NCBI GenBank assembly: GCA_041596215.1
Contig: JBFHIZ010000028.1
Span: 1 to 27,386 of the forward strand
Length of the DNA stretch: 27,386 nt
Direction: 5' to 3'
Source: JBFHIZ01 sp041596215
GTDB lineage: Bacteria > Bacillota > Clostridia > Lachnospirales > Lachnospiraceae
Positions within the stretch are counted from its first letter, which is position 1. Every line of letters starts with the position of its first letter. A program made the translations under genes and the position numbers. Shown in pieces: positions 1 to 8,595 of the stretch. The notes below the pieces were generated by a model. It saw only the letters and a program-made list of their open reading frames with translations. It did no database searches and was not told where the DNA came from.

Positions 1-1
1 A

Positions 2-967
2 ACAGACCCTTTATGGTTAGATGAACACCCCGAAGAAGGAACTACGAGAAGTTACCTTACAAATATGTGGGTTACCAATGAAGTACAAGCCATTCGTCCA
101 ATCACTGTAATGTTTCCAACGGATCAAATAGCGCAACCTCAGTATGGAATTGGGGAAGCCGGTATTCTATATGAAATCATGGCAGAAGGTGGAATTTCAA
201 GAATGATGGGTGTCATCCAAGGATGGAATACATTAGAAAAAATTGGAAACATTCGTTCTATGCGCGAATATTTTGTGTATGTTGCAAAGGAATGGGATCC
301 AATTATGATTCATCACGGAAACATTTGGTATGCCGATGAAGTACTTTCTACCGTTGACCACATTGATGGAACTAGTGGTGATGCTTCGATTGCATTTTAT
401 CGAGCTGCTGACAAGGAAGCACCACATAATTCTTATGTGTCTGGATCCGGTATTATAGATTATATTGATTATGCAGAGTATTCTCTCGTACATACTTCTG
501 CCGATTATTACAATCACTTTCTTTTTACACCAATGTCCGTGCAAAACACATTAAAAGATTATGACGAAGTCTATGATGCGACTTATATCGATATGTCTAA
601 TTCTTTTTCTATTAATGCTCCTTATTTTGAGTATAATGAAGAAGATGGTTTGTATTACCGCTTTATGTACGGAAAAGAACATATTGATGCTGCGACCGGA
701 GAACAACTAACATTTAAAAATATTATTGTACAAAATGCCTATTGGGAATATAAACCTGACGGAAAATATTTGGGGTTTTTAATGCATGATACGACTCGTG
801 ATGGCTGGTTCTTTACAAACGGAAAATGTATTCATATCACATGGGAGAAGACATCCGATACTGCTGCCACAAAATATTATGATGATAATGGTGCGGAAAT
901 TGTTTTAAATACTGGAAAAACAATGATTTTTATAAATCAAGAAACCAATAATTTTATTTTTGAGTAA
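2..967 (+). CDS. yerB: DUF3048 (YerB-like) lipoprotein, 3' part only
   Basis: The reading frame is open from base 2, so the gene begins outside the window; the ATG at 65 is an internal Met. What remains covers most of the DUF3048 N-terminal domain, with the typical run RPITVMFPTD, PQYGIGEAGILYE, EGGISRMMG and a K-I-G-x-I-R-S-x-R segment. The C-terminal domain follows (GEQLTFKNIIVQ, GWFFTNGK, a YYDDNG strand and a closing LNTGKTMIFI). In Bacillus YerB and its clostridial relatives this is an extracellular lipoprotein of unknown function. The signal peptide and lipobox Cys that would prove export are not in the window. It converges on the ribokinase gene and ends just before a shared terminator. 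Confidence 0.85.
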   Translation, partial: TDPLWLDEHPEEGTTRSYLTNMWVTNEVQAIRPITVMFPTDQIAQPQYGIGEAGILYEIMAEGGISRMMGVIQGWNTLEKIGNIRSMREYFVYVAKEWDPIMIHHGNIWYADEVLSTVDHIDGTSGDASIAFYRAADKEAPHNSYVSGSGIIDYIDYAEYSLVHTSADYYNHFLFTPMSVQNTLKDYDEVYDATYIDMSNSFSINAPYFEYNEEDGLYYRFMYGKEHIDAATGEQLTFKNIIVQNAYWEYKPDGKYLGFLMHDTTRDGWFFTNGKCIHITWEKTSDTAATKYYDDNGAEIVLNTGKTMIFINQETNNFIFE

Positions 968-1003
968 ACCAAACTAATACAATACAAATTGAAAAATAAA
1001 TAC

Positions 1004-1044
1004 AAAAAAGGAGAATAGCAAATTTCTACTATTCTCTTTTTTTT
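1004..1044. terminator. Bidirectional rho-independent terminator
   Basis: An 8-bp perfect stem GAGAATAG/CTATTCTC (1011-1018 with 1029-1036) has a 10-nt loop. It is flanked by an A-run on the left and a T-run on the right, so a U-tract follows the stem on either strand. It lies between the stop of the YerB-like gene and the end of the ribokinase gene and can end both converging transcripts. Confidence 0.8.
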
Positions 1045-1073
1045 ATTTACTATATTTTATTTATGCACTGGTT

Positions 1074-1964
1074 TTATGTTTCAAACTCTTCTACTTCCTT
1101 TATTGTTGGAATGGATACCCCTGCCCCATTTCTTGTGACAGCGATTGCAGATGCCTTTGCAGCTATCGCTAGCGCTTCTTTTTCTTTTTTCCCTGCCATA
1201 ATACTTCCAATAAAATATCCGGTAAAAGTGTCTCCTGCTGCCGTTGTATCGACTGGAATCACTTTATATATTGGTTGAAATATTTCTTGTTTTTCATCTT
1301 TATAAATCGAACCATTTTCCCCGAGAGTTAATACAATCTTTGCGCGAGGAAATATTTTGCTTACTTTCCCCACCAATTCTTCTTTATGCATTATACTTGC
1401 ACATAAATCCTGCGCTTCCACTTCATTCAGAATAAAATAATCCACATATTGTAATGGATATGATGAAATTTTATCATTCAATGGAGAGGGATTAAACACA
1501 ATTTTCATTCCTTTTTCATATGCTTTTTCCATAATATAACCAACTTCACTGATTTCATTTTGTAATACTAAAAAGTCACCTTTTTCAAATGTTTGAAGCG
1601 TTTTTTCTACCTCTTCTTTTGTAATCTTTTGATTAGAACCACCATAAATCAAAATCGAGTTTTGACCACTTCTAATTTTTTGAATGATCGCATGCCCACT
1701 GGAGCCCTCTTTTTTTGCGATTAAATTTATATCAACTCCTACATCTTCCAATTGTTTTAAAAGCATCGCGGAATCCTTTTCCCCTACCGCTCCTGCATGG
1801 CATACGTTTGCTCCACTTTTTGCTAATGCAATCGACTGATTTAAACCTTTACCTCCACCATATAGCTTCAAAGAAGTGGATGACTGTGTCTCTCCAGCTC
1901 GTGTAAAATGTTCTACTTCATATACATAATCAATATTAAGAGATCCGTAGTTCAATACTTTCAT
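1074..1964 (-). CDS. rbsK: Ribokinase (PfkB family)
   Basis: Predicted to phosphorylate ribose to ribose-5-phosphate with ATP in the cytoplasm, feeding the pentose-phosphate pathway. The 296-aa length is normal for the family. PfkB signatures are clear: the N-terminal GSLNIDY strand, the GGGKGLNQ substrate-loop motif (36-43), and the C-terminal DTTAAGDTFTG motif (239-249), which holds the anion hole and the catalytic base Asp245. The GGKGxNQ and GETxS context resembles ribokinase more than fructokinase or pseudouridine kinase. It is the last gene of the nucleoside operon, behind a GGA ribosome binding site, and runs into the terminator at 1004-1044. It would accept ribose freed by the nucleoside hydrolase upstream. 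A related nucleoside or deoxyribose kinase activity cannot be excluded by sequence alone. Confidence 0.88.
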   Translation of the reverse strand: MKVLNYGSLNIDYVYEVEHFTRAGETQSSTSLKLYGGGKGLNQSIALAKSGANVCHAGAVGEKDSAMLLKQLEDVGVDINLIAKKEGSSGHAIIQKIRSGQNSILIYGGSNQKITKEEVEKTLQTFEKGDFLVLQNEISEVGYIMEKAYEKGMKIVFNPSPLNDKISSYPLQYVDYFILNEVEAQDLCASIMHKEELVGKVSKIFPRAKIVLTLGENGSIYKDEKQEIFQPIYKVIPVDTTAAGDTFTGYFIGSIMAGKKEKEALAIAAKASAIAVTRNGAGVSIPTIKEVEEFET

Positions 1965-1990
1965 TTTTTTATCCTTTATTCTTCCTATAT

Positions 1991-3199
1991 TTACTCATTA
2001 ATTTTCACCTGATTAAAGTACTCATAAATCACATCCACCCATTCACCCTTACAAATAATGTGGTGATTGCTAATTGGATTTTTCAAAAAATATTGTGTGC
2101 CATCCAAAATATGCACTCGCATTTGTGTACGACATAAATCTTTTCTATGCATTGTTTCTACTAATTCTGCCCTACCTGCATAGAATCTTTGTAAGTTATC
2201 ATCGCATTTAAAGATAGTTAATGGTTGTGGCTTAATGTCAGAAGTCAAGGCTACGCCGATTCCCGATTCAAAATGTGTGGTCAATTCATAACGGTCAGCC
2301 ATATCTATCGGTAAAGTACAATGTGCAAATATAAATTCATCCGTTTGTGGATCCATAGAGCATGGATTCGCCATAAATCCGGACTCTCCTGTTAACGCAT
2401 TAAGTACTGCCATGCTTACTAGACTTTTTTGATCTCCTTCGCAAGCCGCTGGTATTCCTTCTGCATTAAGAATTGCAAGTGCTAAACATCCAGTAGTACT
2501 TATCGCATTTAATAAATCAAAACATTTTACTGTCACACCCTGTAAATCATATTTCTTTATCAGTCGTTTTAATGCACCATATACATATAACGCTTTTTCA
2601 ACTTCTTCTTTATCAAAACTTTTTTTCTTTATGGCTTCCGTATATGTATTTTCAGTATAGCTTCCTTTCTTATATTCTACAATCAATTCCTCTAGATTAA
2701 AAAGCACCATTTCTATTCCACTTATTTTTTTCATGCCTTCAAAAGATACCTTGCTTGCAATCAACCCACCAGGTTCTCCAAAGCATCCTAGTTTTAAATG
2801 ACTTATTTTCAATTTTGCTTCCGCAACTTTTTTTAAAACAAGTAATCGTTTTGCAATAACCTCAACAGATCCCTGAAGAATTTCACCTTTTAAATCATTT
2901 TCATGAAGAAAACCTAAGATTTCCATAGCTGCTGCCAGCGAATTATATGCTGGTGTTGTCAATAAAATATATGGCTCTTCCGTCTTAGTATAAGCCTTTT
3001 TAAATCCTTCTTCTGCTCCACCTGATGCTATAAAATAAACAGGCAATGCTTGTTCTTTCACTTCATCCATTTCCGCGATACTTATTTTTTCTCCCATTGC
3101 AGTTCCTAATTCTTCAAGAAATTTACTACTATATGTTGGAATATTCTTGTCATTACAATCCGTTGGTCCCATTAAAAACTTTACTTTTAATTCTCCCAT
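1991..3199 (-). CDS. L-fucose/L-arabinose isomerase-like protein
   Basis: A 402-aa protein resembling the two-domain sugar isomerase-like family of COG2407 (FucI/AraA superfold). The N-terminal half has Rossmann-like segments (FIASGGAEEGF; LGCFGEPGG at 138-145). The C-terminal half carries the likely metal site: CEGD at 253-256 with Glu254, and the D-x3-TDEFIFAHC stretch with Asp283, Asp287 and His293. In FucI a Glu, an Asp and a His bind Mn and carry out aldose-ketose isomerisation. It sits between the nucleoside hydrolase (11-nt gap) and ribokinase genes, so it probably handles the pentose released from a nucleoside. Ordinary ribose salvage needs no isomerase at this step, so the substrate is unknown. 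The family assignment is fairly firm; the reaction is inference. Confidence 0.7.
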   Translation of the reverse strand: MGELKVKFLMGPTDCNDKNIPTYSSKFLEELGTAMGEKISIAEMDEVKEQALPVYFIASGGAEEGFKKAYTKTEEPYILLTTPAYNSLAAAMEILGFLHENDLKGEILQGSVEVIAKRLLVLKKVAEAKLKISHLKLGCFGEPGGLIASKVSFEGMKKISGIEMVLFNLEELIVEYKKGSYTENTYTEAIKKKSFDKEEVEKALYVYGALKRLIKKYDLQGVTVKCFDLLNAISTTGCLALAILNAEGIPAACEGDQKSLVSMAVLNALTGESGFMANPCSMDPQTDEFIFAHCTLPIDMADRYELTTHFESGIGVALTSDIKPQPLTIFKCDDNLQRFYAGRAELVETMHRKDLCRTQMRVHILDGTQYFLKNPISNHHIICKGEWVDVIYEYFNQVKINE

Positions 3200-3210
3200 A
3201 TAATATCTCC

Positions 3211-4161
3211 TTATTTTTTCACTTTTAATGTTTGATATATGTAATCTTTATACTTTTCTGCATGAAGCTTGCTACAGATATACACATTCGGTGTTTTTTC
3301 CGTAACATGATTGAAATCAACAAGCACATTCCCATAACTCGGTCCATTGGTTACATCAACCTCACAATAATATTTTTCGCATTTTTCAATGCATTCTGGA
3401 TACAAGGCCGCCGCAATCGCTGCTGGGTCTGCCATATCCAGATAATCGTCACCAAATCTTTCACGATTCATTTCTAATAAATTTTTATTACAATCTATAG
3501 AAAATTTTCCTAATTTACTTCCTGTGCGAATCTTTTCAATTTCCTTTGGATTTAGCATAGCGTCTCCAAGACATGCACTCCATCCAACATAGACAATATT
3601 CTCAAGTCCTGATTCTGTCACGATTTTTGCGGATTCTGCATCTTGCCAAATATTAAACTCTGCAACCGGTGTCACATTTCCATCTCCATCACCTGCAGTT
3701 CCCATAATTACGATTCTCTTAGCTTTTTTCATAGCTTCATAATCGAGGCGAATAGCTAAGGCTATATTGGTAAGAGGTCCAAGTGCAATAATCGAAATTT
3801 CGTCCTTTTCACTTTTATTTAGCGCTTCAATAATCTTTATTACCGCATTACCATCGGAAGCTTTTAATCGTTTTGGTTGTAGTCCTATGTCCCCCATTCC
3901 ATCCGATCCATGTGTTTCATGTGCATATACCAAGTTTCGAAGTAACATCTTTTCACTTCCTCTGTATACCGGTGGTTCATAAGTTTCTGCATATTCAATT
4001 GTTGTTAATGCATTGATTGTGGCTTGCCCCACTTCAACATTCCCTGATACTGTAGTCATAAACAGAATTTCATAAGCTGGATCATTTAGCGCCATCGCAA
4101 TTGCCATCGCATCATCCGACCCACAATCCGTATCTATAATTAACTTTTCCTTGTATGCCAT
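3211..4161 (-). CDS. Inosine/uridine-preferring nucleoside hydrolase
   Basis: Predicted to hydrolyse the N-glycosidic bond of ribonucleosides to base plus free ribose, using a Ca-bound water. The N-terminal metal motif reads DTDCGSDDAMA (from residue 10), against the family consensus D-T-D-P-G-x-D-D; the usual Pro is Cys here. Other family features are HGSDGMGD, the central GNVTPVAEFNIWQD segment and a C-terminal D-F-N-H-V strand. The frame is open further upstream to 4236, but the ATG at 4161 has GAGGAG 9 nt before it and places DTD at residue 10, as in IunH proteins, so I start there (316 aa). It lies 28 nt after the phosphorylase gene, so the operon encodes both a hydrolytic and a phosphorolytic way of opening nucleosides. 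Confidence 0.88.
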   Translation of the reverse strand: MAYKEKLIIDTDCGSDDAMAIAMALNDPAYEILFMTTVSGNVEVGQATINALTTIEYAETYEPPVYRGSEKMLLRNLVYAHETHGSDGMGDIGLQPKRLKASDGNAVIKIIEALNKSEKDEISIIALGPLTNIALAIRLDYEAMKKAKRIVIMGTAGDGDGNVTPVAEFNIWQDAESAKIVTESGLENIVYVGWSACLGDAMLNPKEIEKIRTGSKLGKFSIDCNKNLLEMNRERFGDDYLDMADPAAIAAALYPECIEKCEKYYCEVDVTNGPSYGNVLVDFNHVTEKTPNVYICSKLHAEKYKDYIYQTLKVKK

Positions 4162-4170
4162 TTTTTCTAG

Positions 4171-4176
4171 CTCCTC
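4171..4176 (-). promoter_or_regulatory. Ribosome binding site fixing the hydrolase start
   Basis: GAGGAG on the minus strand, 9 nt ahead of the ATG at 4161. It supports this start over the in-frame Met codons at 4188 and 4236, the latter lying inside the upstream phosphorylase gene. Confidence 0.7.
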
Positions 4177-4189
4177 TTTTCTTATCATT

Positions 4190-4939
4190 TTATTTCTTAT
4201 CTGCTGCAATGAGTAAACGAATGGCATCACAAGCAATTTCTATTGTATGGTCATTCATACTTCCATATGCCATAATTGCCCCTGCTTTTACACCTCTAAC
4301 AGCGGAAACAATAAACAACGCTGCTGTTTCCATTTCCGAAGCCATTACTCCACTTTTTTCATAAGATTGCCAACGTTGATGTAATCTTTCACTGTTTGGC
4401 ATACTATCTGGATCATGCTGCCCATAAAAAGCATCTTTCGATTGTGCAATTCCTTCCGCAAAATGGCATCCTTTCTCTTTTGCTGCTTTTACTAATGCTT
4501 CAACAATATGTCTATCAGCCATTGCTGGATATTCAATTGGTACATAATGAATCGTTGTTCCTTCATCTCTCACGGCGCCAGTAATAACCACACCCTCAAG
4601 CTCTTCTTTATAGCTTTCTTTACATACTCTTCCACAAGTACCCACGCGAATAAAAACTTCTGCACCACAATGAATCAATTCTTCCACTGCAATTGCAGCC
4701 GATGGGCAGCCCATGCCGGTACTTGAAACACTCACTTTTTCCCCATTTAATGTACCAGTCCAAGTTTTATGTTCTCTATTGTGTGCTACTAACACTGGAT
4801 TATCTAAGTGTTTCGCAATCATATCTGTTCGAAATGGATCTCCCGGAAGTAAAACATATTTACCAACTTCTCCTTTTTTACAACAAATATGATATTGTTC
4901 TCCTTTGTCATTTAAAACTTCTTTACTCTGTATTGACAT
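4190..4939 (-). CDS. Uridine phosphorylase-like nucleoside phosphorylase
   Basis: A member of the hexameric NP-I phosphorylase family (249 aa), predicted to convert a nucleoside plus phosphate to base plus ribose-1-phosphate. Visible motifs are LPGDPFR (32-37, phosphate binding), HNREHKTW (53-60), the family signature STGMGCPSAAIAVEEL (73-88), RVGTCG (98-103) and SEMETAAL (201-208), whose Glu/Met/Glu contact ribose. AVRDEGTT and QSKDAFYGQHD resemble uridine phosphorylase more than DeoD-type purine phosphorylase. The GGAGGAG ribosome binding site is strong. No phosphopentomutase gene is in the window to use the ribose-1-phosphate. Base specificity (uridine, thymidine or a modified pyrimidine) cannot be read from sequence alone. 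Confidence 0.82.
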   Translation of the reverse strand: MSIQSKEVLNDKGEQYHICCKKGEVGKYVLLPGDPFRTDMIAKHLDNPVLVAHNREHKTWTGTLNGEKVSVSSTGMGCPSAAIAVEELIHCGAEVFIRVGTCGRVCKESYKEELEGVVITGAVRDEGTTIHYVPIEYPAMADRHIVEALVKAAKEKGCHFAEGIAQSKDAFYGQHDPDSMPNSERLHQRWQSYEKSGVMASEMETAALFIVSAVRGVKAGAIMAYGSMNDHTIEIACDAIRLLIAADKK

Positions 4940-4957
4940 TTTTCTCCTCCAATTAAG

Positions 4958-6136
4958 CTAGATCTTATTTATAATTTTTTTATCCGTTATATTTAATTGC
5001 AGCACAAGCGTTGCAAGTAAGGTAATCACAATCATCAAAATAACATAATAATACGAAACGGTAATTCCAAAAATTCCCACTAAAAACCCTGTAACAATTG
5101 GCGTCAAAATATCGGATGCTCCTGCCACCGTTGCCACTAAAGCACTCGCAACTCCAATTCGTTGGTATCCAATTCTTGTTGCAATCGCAACGATAACACT
5201 AAACAAAACACCAAGAAAAAATCCTGCGATAAATAATCCTACGATATAGACTATCATCTGTTTTGTAAACAATACTGCTATCATGGCAAATAAGGCAATG
5301 ATACTATTCATAATCAAAATCTTTTGTGGAATTATTTTACGTAAAATAAAAATAAAGGCTAACGCTCCTATTACTGCCCCAACATTATATATTGTTAATA
5401 TAAATGCTGCATTGGCTGCTTCTATTCCTATATATTCTGCATAACTAGACGTATAAAGCCCAATGGAATTTACAACAGCACAATACGCCGCACAAACAAC
5501 TAAAATTCCTCCATAAGCCAATAATTTATTCTTAACGTATATTGGTTGAACGTTTCCTCCTTGCTTTTCTTCCTCTTCTTTTTCATTTATTCTTGTAAAT
5601 GGTATAACCGCCAACATAACCACTGGTACGATTACTAAAATATAATAAGAATAATAAAAGGGTTGATTCGTGGAAAGCATAACTCCAACTAAGAATGGGG
5701 TTGTAAAACATCCCAATCCAAATAATGCCTGTCCTGCACTTAATGAGCCTTCATAATTCTTTTTATATGCTACACTTAGTAACACTGGGCATACCGTATC
5801 TTGTGCTCCCATTCCTGCTCCACCTAACGCTGCAAACAACAGTCCCAAATAATACGTTGGCATTGTTGGTATTCCTATAAAAAAGATGGTCACTAGGATA
5901 ACTCCGATTGCTAAAACTTTCATCGGTCCTATTTTCTCTACTAAATGCCCCGTTACATATACCGTAACAAATCTTCCAAGTGCATATGCCGATCCTAACA
6001 ATACCACTTTTTCTAACGGAAGCTCATACAGTTTTACCAATTGTGGAAGACTACTTCCTACCAAAAGGCAGGCTGCTCCTGTTAAAAAATACATTGCAAA
6101 TGCCAAAAAGGCTAATTTTTTTTGTTGTTTTTCCAT
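4958..6136 (-). CDS. MFS transporter (probable nucleoside or sugar carrier)
   Basis: A 392-aa integral membrane protein with about twelve hydrophobic segments in two halves, separated by a charged loop around residues 185-200 (NEKEEEEKQGG). The loop between segments 2 and 3 carries a motif-A-like GHLVEKIGPMKVL, and segment 4-5 contains a Gly-rich ALGGAGMGAQD stretch. The family fold is clear; the substrate is not. Its place between the ECF genes and the nucleoside-cleaving enzymes suggests uptake of nucleosides or a breakdown product, or efflux of the freed base. The ribosome binding site is weak (GGGAT-like), so it may be coupled to translation of the ATPase gene 7 nt upstream. Confidence 0.8.
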   Translation of the reverse strand: MEKQQKKLAFLAFAMYFLTGAACLLVGSSLPQLVKLYELPLEKVVLLGSAYALGRFVTVYVTGHLVEKIGPMKVLAIGVILVTIFFIGIPTMPTYYLGLLFAALGGAGMGAQDTVCPVLLSVAYKKNYEGSLSAGQALFGLGCFTTPFLVGVMLSTNQPFYYSYYILVIVPVVMLAVIPFTRINEKEEEEKQGGNVQPIYVKNKLLAYGGILVVCAAYCAVVNSIGLYTSSYAEYIGIEAANAAFILTIYNVGAVIGALAFIFILRKIIPQKILIMNSIIALFAMIAVLFTKQMIVYIVGLFIAGFFLGVLFSVIVAIATRIGYQRIGVASALVATVAGASDILTPIVTGFLVGIFGITVSYYYVILMIVITLLATLVLQLNITDKKIINKI

Positions 6137-6143
6137 ATACTTA

Positions 6144-6944
6144 TTATCCCAATATCCCTTCTATTGCTTCATCCATACTAATAATATTGCTTCCAATTTT
6201 TAATTCTCTACATACACGGCTAACGTAAGGTTGCTTTAGCATTGCATATTCTAAGGTATCAAAATCCCAAAAAATATCTTTTGGTGAACCACTACTTATT
6301 ATTTTCTTTTTTGCCATTACTATAATTCGTTCAAAATTAGCTGCTACAAATTCCATATCATGTGAAATAGTAATCACCGTTTTTCCTTGTTCATGAAGAC
6401 ATTTCAAAATATTACTTAATCTTTTATTCCCCATTAAATCCTGCCCAGCGGTAGGTTCGTCGAAAATTAAAATATCGGTTCCCATAGCGATAACTGCAGC
6501 TATCGTTACAAATTTTCGTAATGAAAGTGGTAAATTAAATGGGTTTTCTTCCTTATAGATATCCATACCTGTTAATTTAAGTGCTTCTTCCACTCTTTTA
6601 TTTTCTTCTTCTATATCCAACTTTAATGTTTTGGGGCCATAACGGACTTCACTTTCCACCGTAGAATGAAAGATTTGATCATCTGGGTTTTGAAATACAT
6701 AGCCTACTTTTCTTGAAATCTTTGCTGTAGTATAATCTACTGTATTCATTGTTCCAATATGTATCTCCCCTTTTACTGGTCTGAATAATCCATTCATCAT
6801 TTTAACAGTAGTTGTTTTTCCTGCTCCATTTTGTCCTACAATCGCAACATTCTCACCACTTTTTATTTCCATGCTAATGTCATCCACCGCCAAATATCCA
6901 TTGGGATAAGAGAAACTCACGTTCTTCATCACTAAATCATTCAC
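6144..6944 (-). CDS. ECF transporter ATPase, second subunit, atypical C-loop
   Basis: A 266-aa CbiO/EcfA-type ATPase, one half of the energising pair of an ECF importer. Walker A is GQNGAGKTT (37-45), the Q-loop region FQNPDDQIF, Walker B DILIFDE (157-163), the D-loop GQD and the H-loop His195 (TISHD). The ABC signature, normally LSGGQ, reads LSLRK (140-144), so one of the two composite ATP sites of the heterodimer is probably impaired or regulatory. I believe close clostridial relatives share this change, so it may be a subfamily trait rather than decay. The start is a GTG whose G overlaps the TAG stop of the upstream ATPase gene, implying translational coupling and equal amounts of the two subunits. 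Confidence 0.85.
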   Translation of the reverse strand: MNDLVMKNVSFSYPNGYLAVDDISMEIKSGENVAIVGQNGAGKTTTVKMMNGLFRPVKGEIHIGTMNTVDYTTAKISRKVGYVFQNPDDQIFHSTVESEVRYGPKTLKLDIEEENKRVEEALKLTGMDIYKEENPFNLPLSLRKFVTIAAVIAMGTDILIFDEPTAGQDLMGNKRLSNILKCLHEQGKTVITISHDMEFVAANFERIIVMAKKKIISSGSPKDIFWDFDTLEYAMLKQPYVSRVCRELKIGSNIISMDEAIEGILG

Positions 6945-7801
6945 TATTCATCCCTCTCTTTCAATGCCTTTGAAATCACTTGCACAGCTTGCTTTTCTGT
7001 GATTGGAATATAGTCTAATTGCAAACCCTTTTCCTTAAGCTTTGTCCCAAGAATTGCAACTTGTGGAATTGCAATTTCTTGCTCTAATAATGACATGTCG
7101 GTAAGAATTTCTTCTTTTTCTCCTGCTGCAATCATCGTTCCGTCTTTAAACACCAAGGTTTCATCTGCATACTCTGCAATTAAATCTATCTTATGTTCCA
7201 CTAAAATAATAGTTTTATGTTTTTCTTTCAATTGTCTTATAATCGCAAAAACACTCTCTGTTCCTTCTGGATCTAATTGACTTGTTGGTTCATCTATGAC
7301 TAAAATATCTGGTTCTAAAACAATAATGGATGCCAATGCTACTCTCTGCATCTGTCCACCAGATAAATCAAAAGGATTTTTTTCAGCCAAAGCCTCAATA
7401 TCCGTCAATTTCATAACTTCAATTACTCTCTGTTCAATTTCCTCTACAGGAACGCCAAAATTTTCTAATCCATATGCCACTTCTTCAAATACCGTATCTT
7501 TTACCCCACTAATTTGTGTAAAAGGATTTTGAAATACATACCCAATCTTTTTAGAAATTTCTCCACCGTACTCTGTGATTTTTTTCCCTTCTAGTAACAC
7601 TTCTCCTTCTAGCTCTCCCTTATAGAAACTTGGTGCAAATCCACGAAGTAAAGCACAAAATGTTGTTTTACCTGCTCCATTTTCTCCAATCACTCCATAA
7701 AATTTTCCTCGTTCAATATTCAAATTCAACCCAGTAATCGAAGGTTTTTCTGCTAATGGATACGTATAACTTACATTCTTACATTGCATTATATAATCCA
7801 T
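6944..7801 (-). CDS. ECF transporter ATPase, first subunit
   Basis: A 285-aa CbiO/EcfA-type ATPase with all canonical motifs: Walker A GENGAGKTT (39-47), Q-loop FQNPFTQI, signature LSGGQ (146-150), Walker B DILVIDE (165-171), D-loop SQLD and H-loop His203 (LVEHK). It pairs with the second ATPase (6144-6944) and binds EcfT through a coupling helix. It overlaps the end of the EcfT gene by 13 bp and the start of the next ATPase by one base, and has its own GGAGG site inside the EcfT gene. An operon carrying its own S, T and two A subunits fits the dedicated group I type of ECF system rather than the shared group II type. Confidence 0.88.
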   Translation of the reverse strand: MDYIMQCKNVSYTYPLAEKPSITGLNLNIERGKFYGVIGENGAGKTTFCALLRGFAPSFYKGELEGEVLLEGKKITEYGGEISKKIGYVFQNPFTQISGVKDTVFEEVAYGLENFGVPVEEIEQRVIEVMKLTDIEALAEKNPFDLSGGQMQRVALASIIVLEPDILVIDEPTSQLDPEGTESVFAIIRQLKEKHKTIILVEHKIDLIAEYADETLVFKDGTMIAAGEKEEILTDMSLLEQEIAIPQVAILGTKLKEKGLQLDYIPITEKQAVQVISKALKERDE

Positions 7802-8595
7802 AAAGCGATCCTCCCTGCTAGTATTAATCCCGTGATTGTGATTGCAATTATCATCACTTTTTTTTCACAACCAGCTTTTTCTAATTTAAACAAATGTGTT
7901 TTTTCTCCTTCTATGGAAAATCCTCTCGACTCAAGTGTTAATACTCTTTCTTCTGAACTAATCACCGCTCCTAAAATCAACGGAATCAGTGAAGGAACAA
8001 AAGCTTTGGCACGTATAAACAAATTTCCTTCCGTTTCAACACCTCTTGCTTTTTGTGCATTCATAATCGTTCTACTATTTTTACCTAATATTTCTATCAT
8101 TTGCAACGTAGAAGTAAATACATAACTTGCTTTATAATTCATTCTCGTTGCATCTAATGCTCTTGAAATTTCTTTATTGCCTGTTGTTTGGAATAGCCAA
8201 ACAAAAATTCCTGCTATATTCATAATCATAAATGATAATGAAATTCCAGTCTTTAACCCTTTTTCATAAATTGTAAGCACTCCAAACTTCCATAGAAGTT
8301 CTCCGCCCGGAACCAGAATTGTTTGAACTGCCAAAATAATAACCGCTACAAAAGCAACTGCTTTTAATGCTTTCATACTTTTTTTAAAAGTGCCACTTGC
8401 TAAGCAAAGAATCGGGATACAAATAAACCATGGAATTAAAAGCAAGGATAATTCTACTTTTGTAAAATGAATCGTTCCGATGATAAATGTGCATAAGGTG
8501 TAGAGACAAACAATATATAATTTCGTAGCTGGATATAATGCATCTAGTTTATTCTCTTTATGAATTTGAATTTTCTCAGTATATGTTTTTTCCAT
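7789..8595 (-). CDS. ecfT: ECF transporter transmembrane subunit EcfT
   Basis: A 268-aa CbiQ/EcfT-family membrane protein that couples the ATPases to the S component. It has about five to six hydrophobic segments (roughly 28-45, 48-67, 78-95, 115-138, 199-213 and 245-266). Two cytoplasmic X-R-G motifs, ARG at 183-185 and SRG at 223-225, are the contact points with the ATPases in this family. The start has GAGG at a suitable distance. It lies 78 nt after the S-component gene; that gap holds only a weak short hairpin. Confidence 0.85.
   Translation of the reverse strand: MEKTYTEKIQIHKENKLDALYPATKLYIVCLYTLCTFIIGTIHFTKVELSLLLIPWFICIPILCLASGTFKKSMKALKAVAFVAVIILAVQTILVPGGELLWKFGVLTIYEKGLKTGISLSFMIMNIAGIFVWLFQTTGNKEISRALDATRMNYKASYVFTSTLQMIEILGKNSRTIMNAQKARGVETEGNLFIRAKAFVPSLIPLILGAVISSEERVLTLESRGFSIEGEKTHLFKLEKAGCEKKVMIIAITITGLILAGRIALWII

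Noticed and set aside
233..544. Minus-strand open frame of 103 codons
   Set aside because: It lies wholly inside the YerB-like gene on the other strand, has no recognisable domain and no separate promoter or ribosome binding site.
5886..6203. Plus-strand open frames of 105 and 82 codons
   Set aside because: Antisense to the MFS transporter start and the ATPase end; overlapping frames without motifs.
7784..8125. Plus-strand open frame of 113 codons
   Set aside because: Antisense to EcfT; the real gene on the minus strand has the family's X-R-G motifs.
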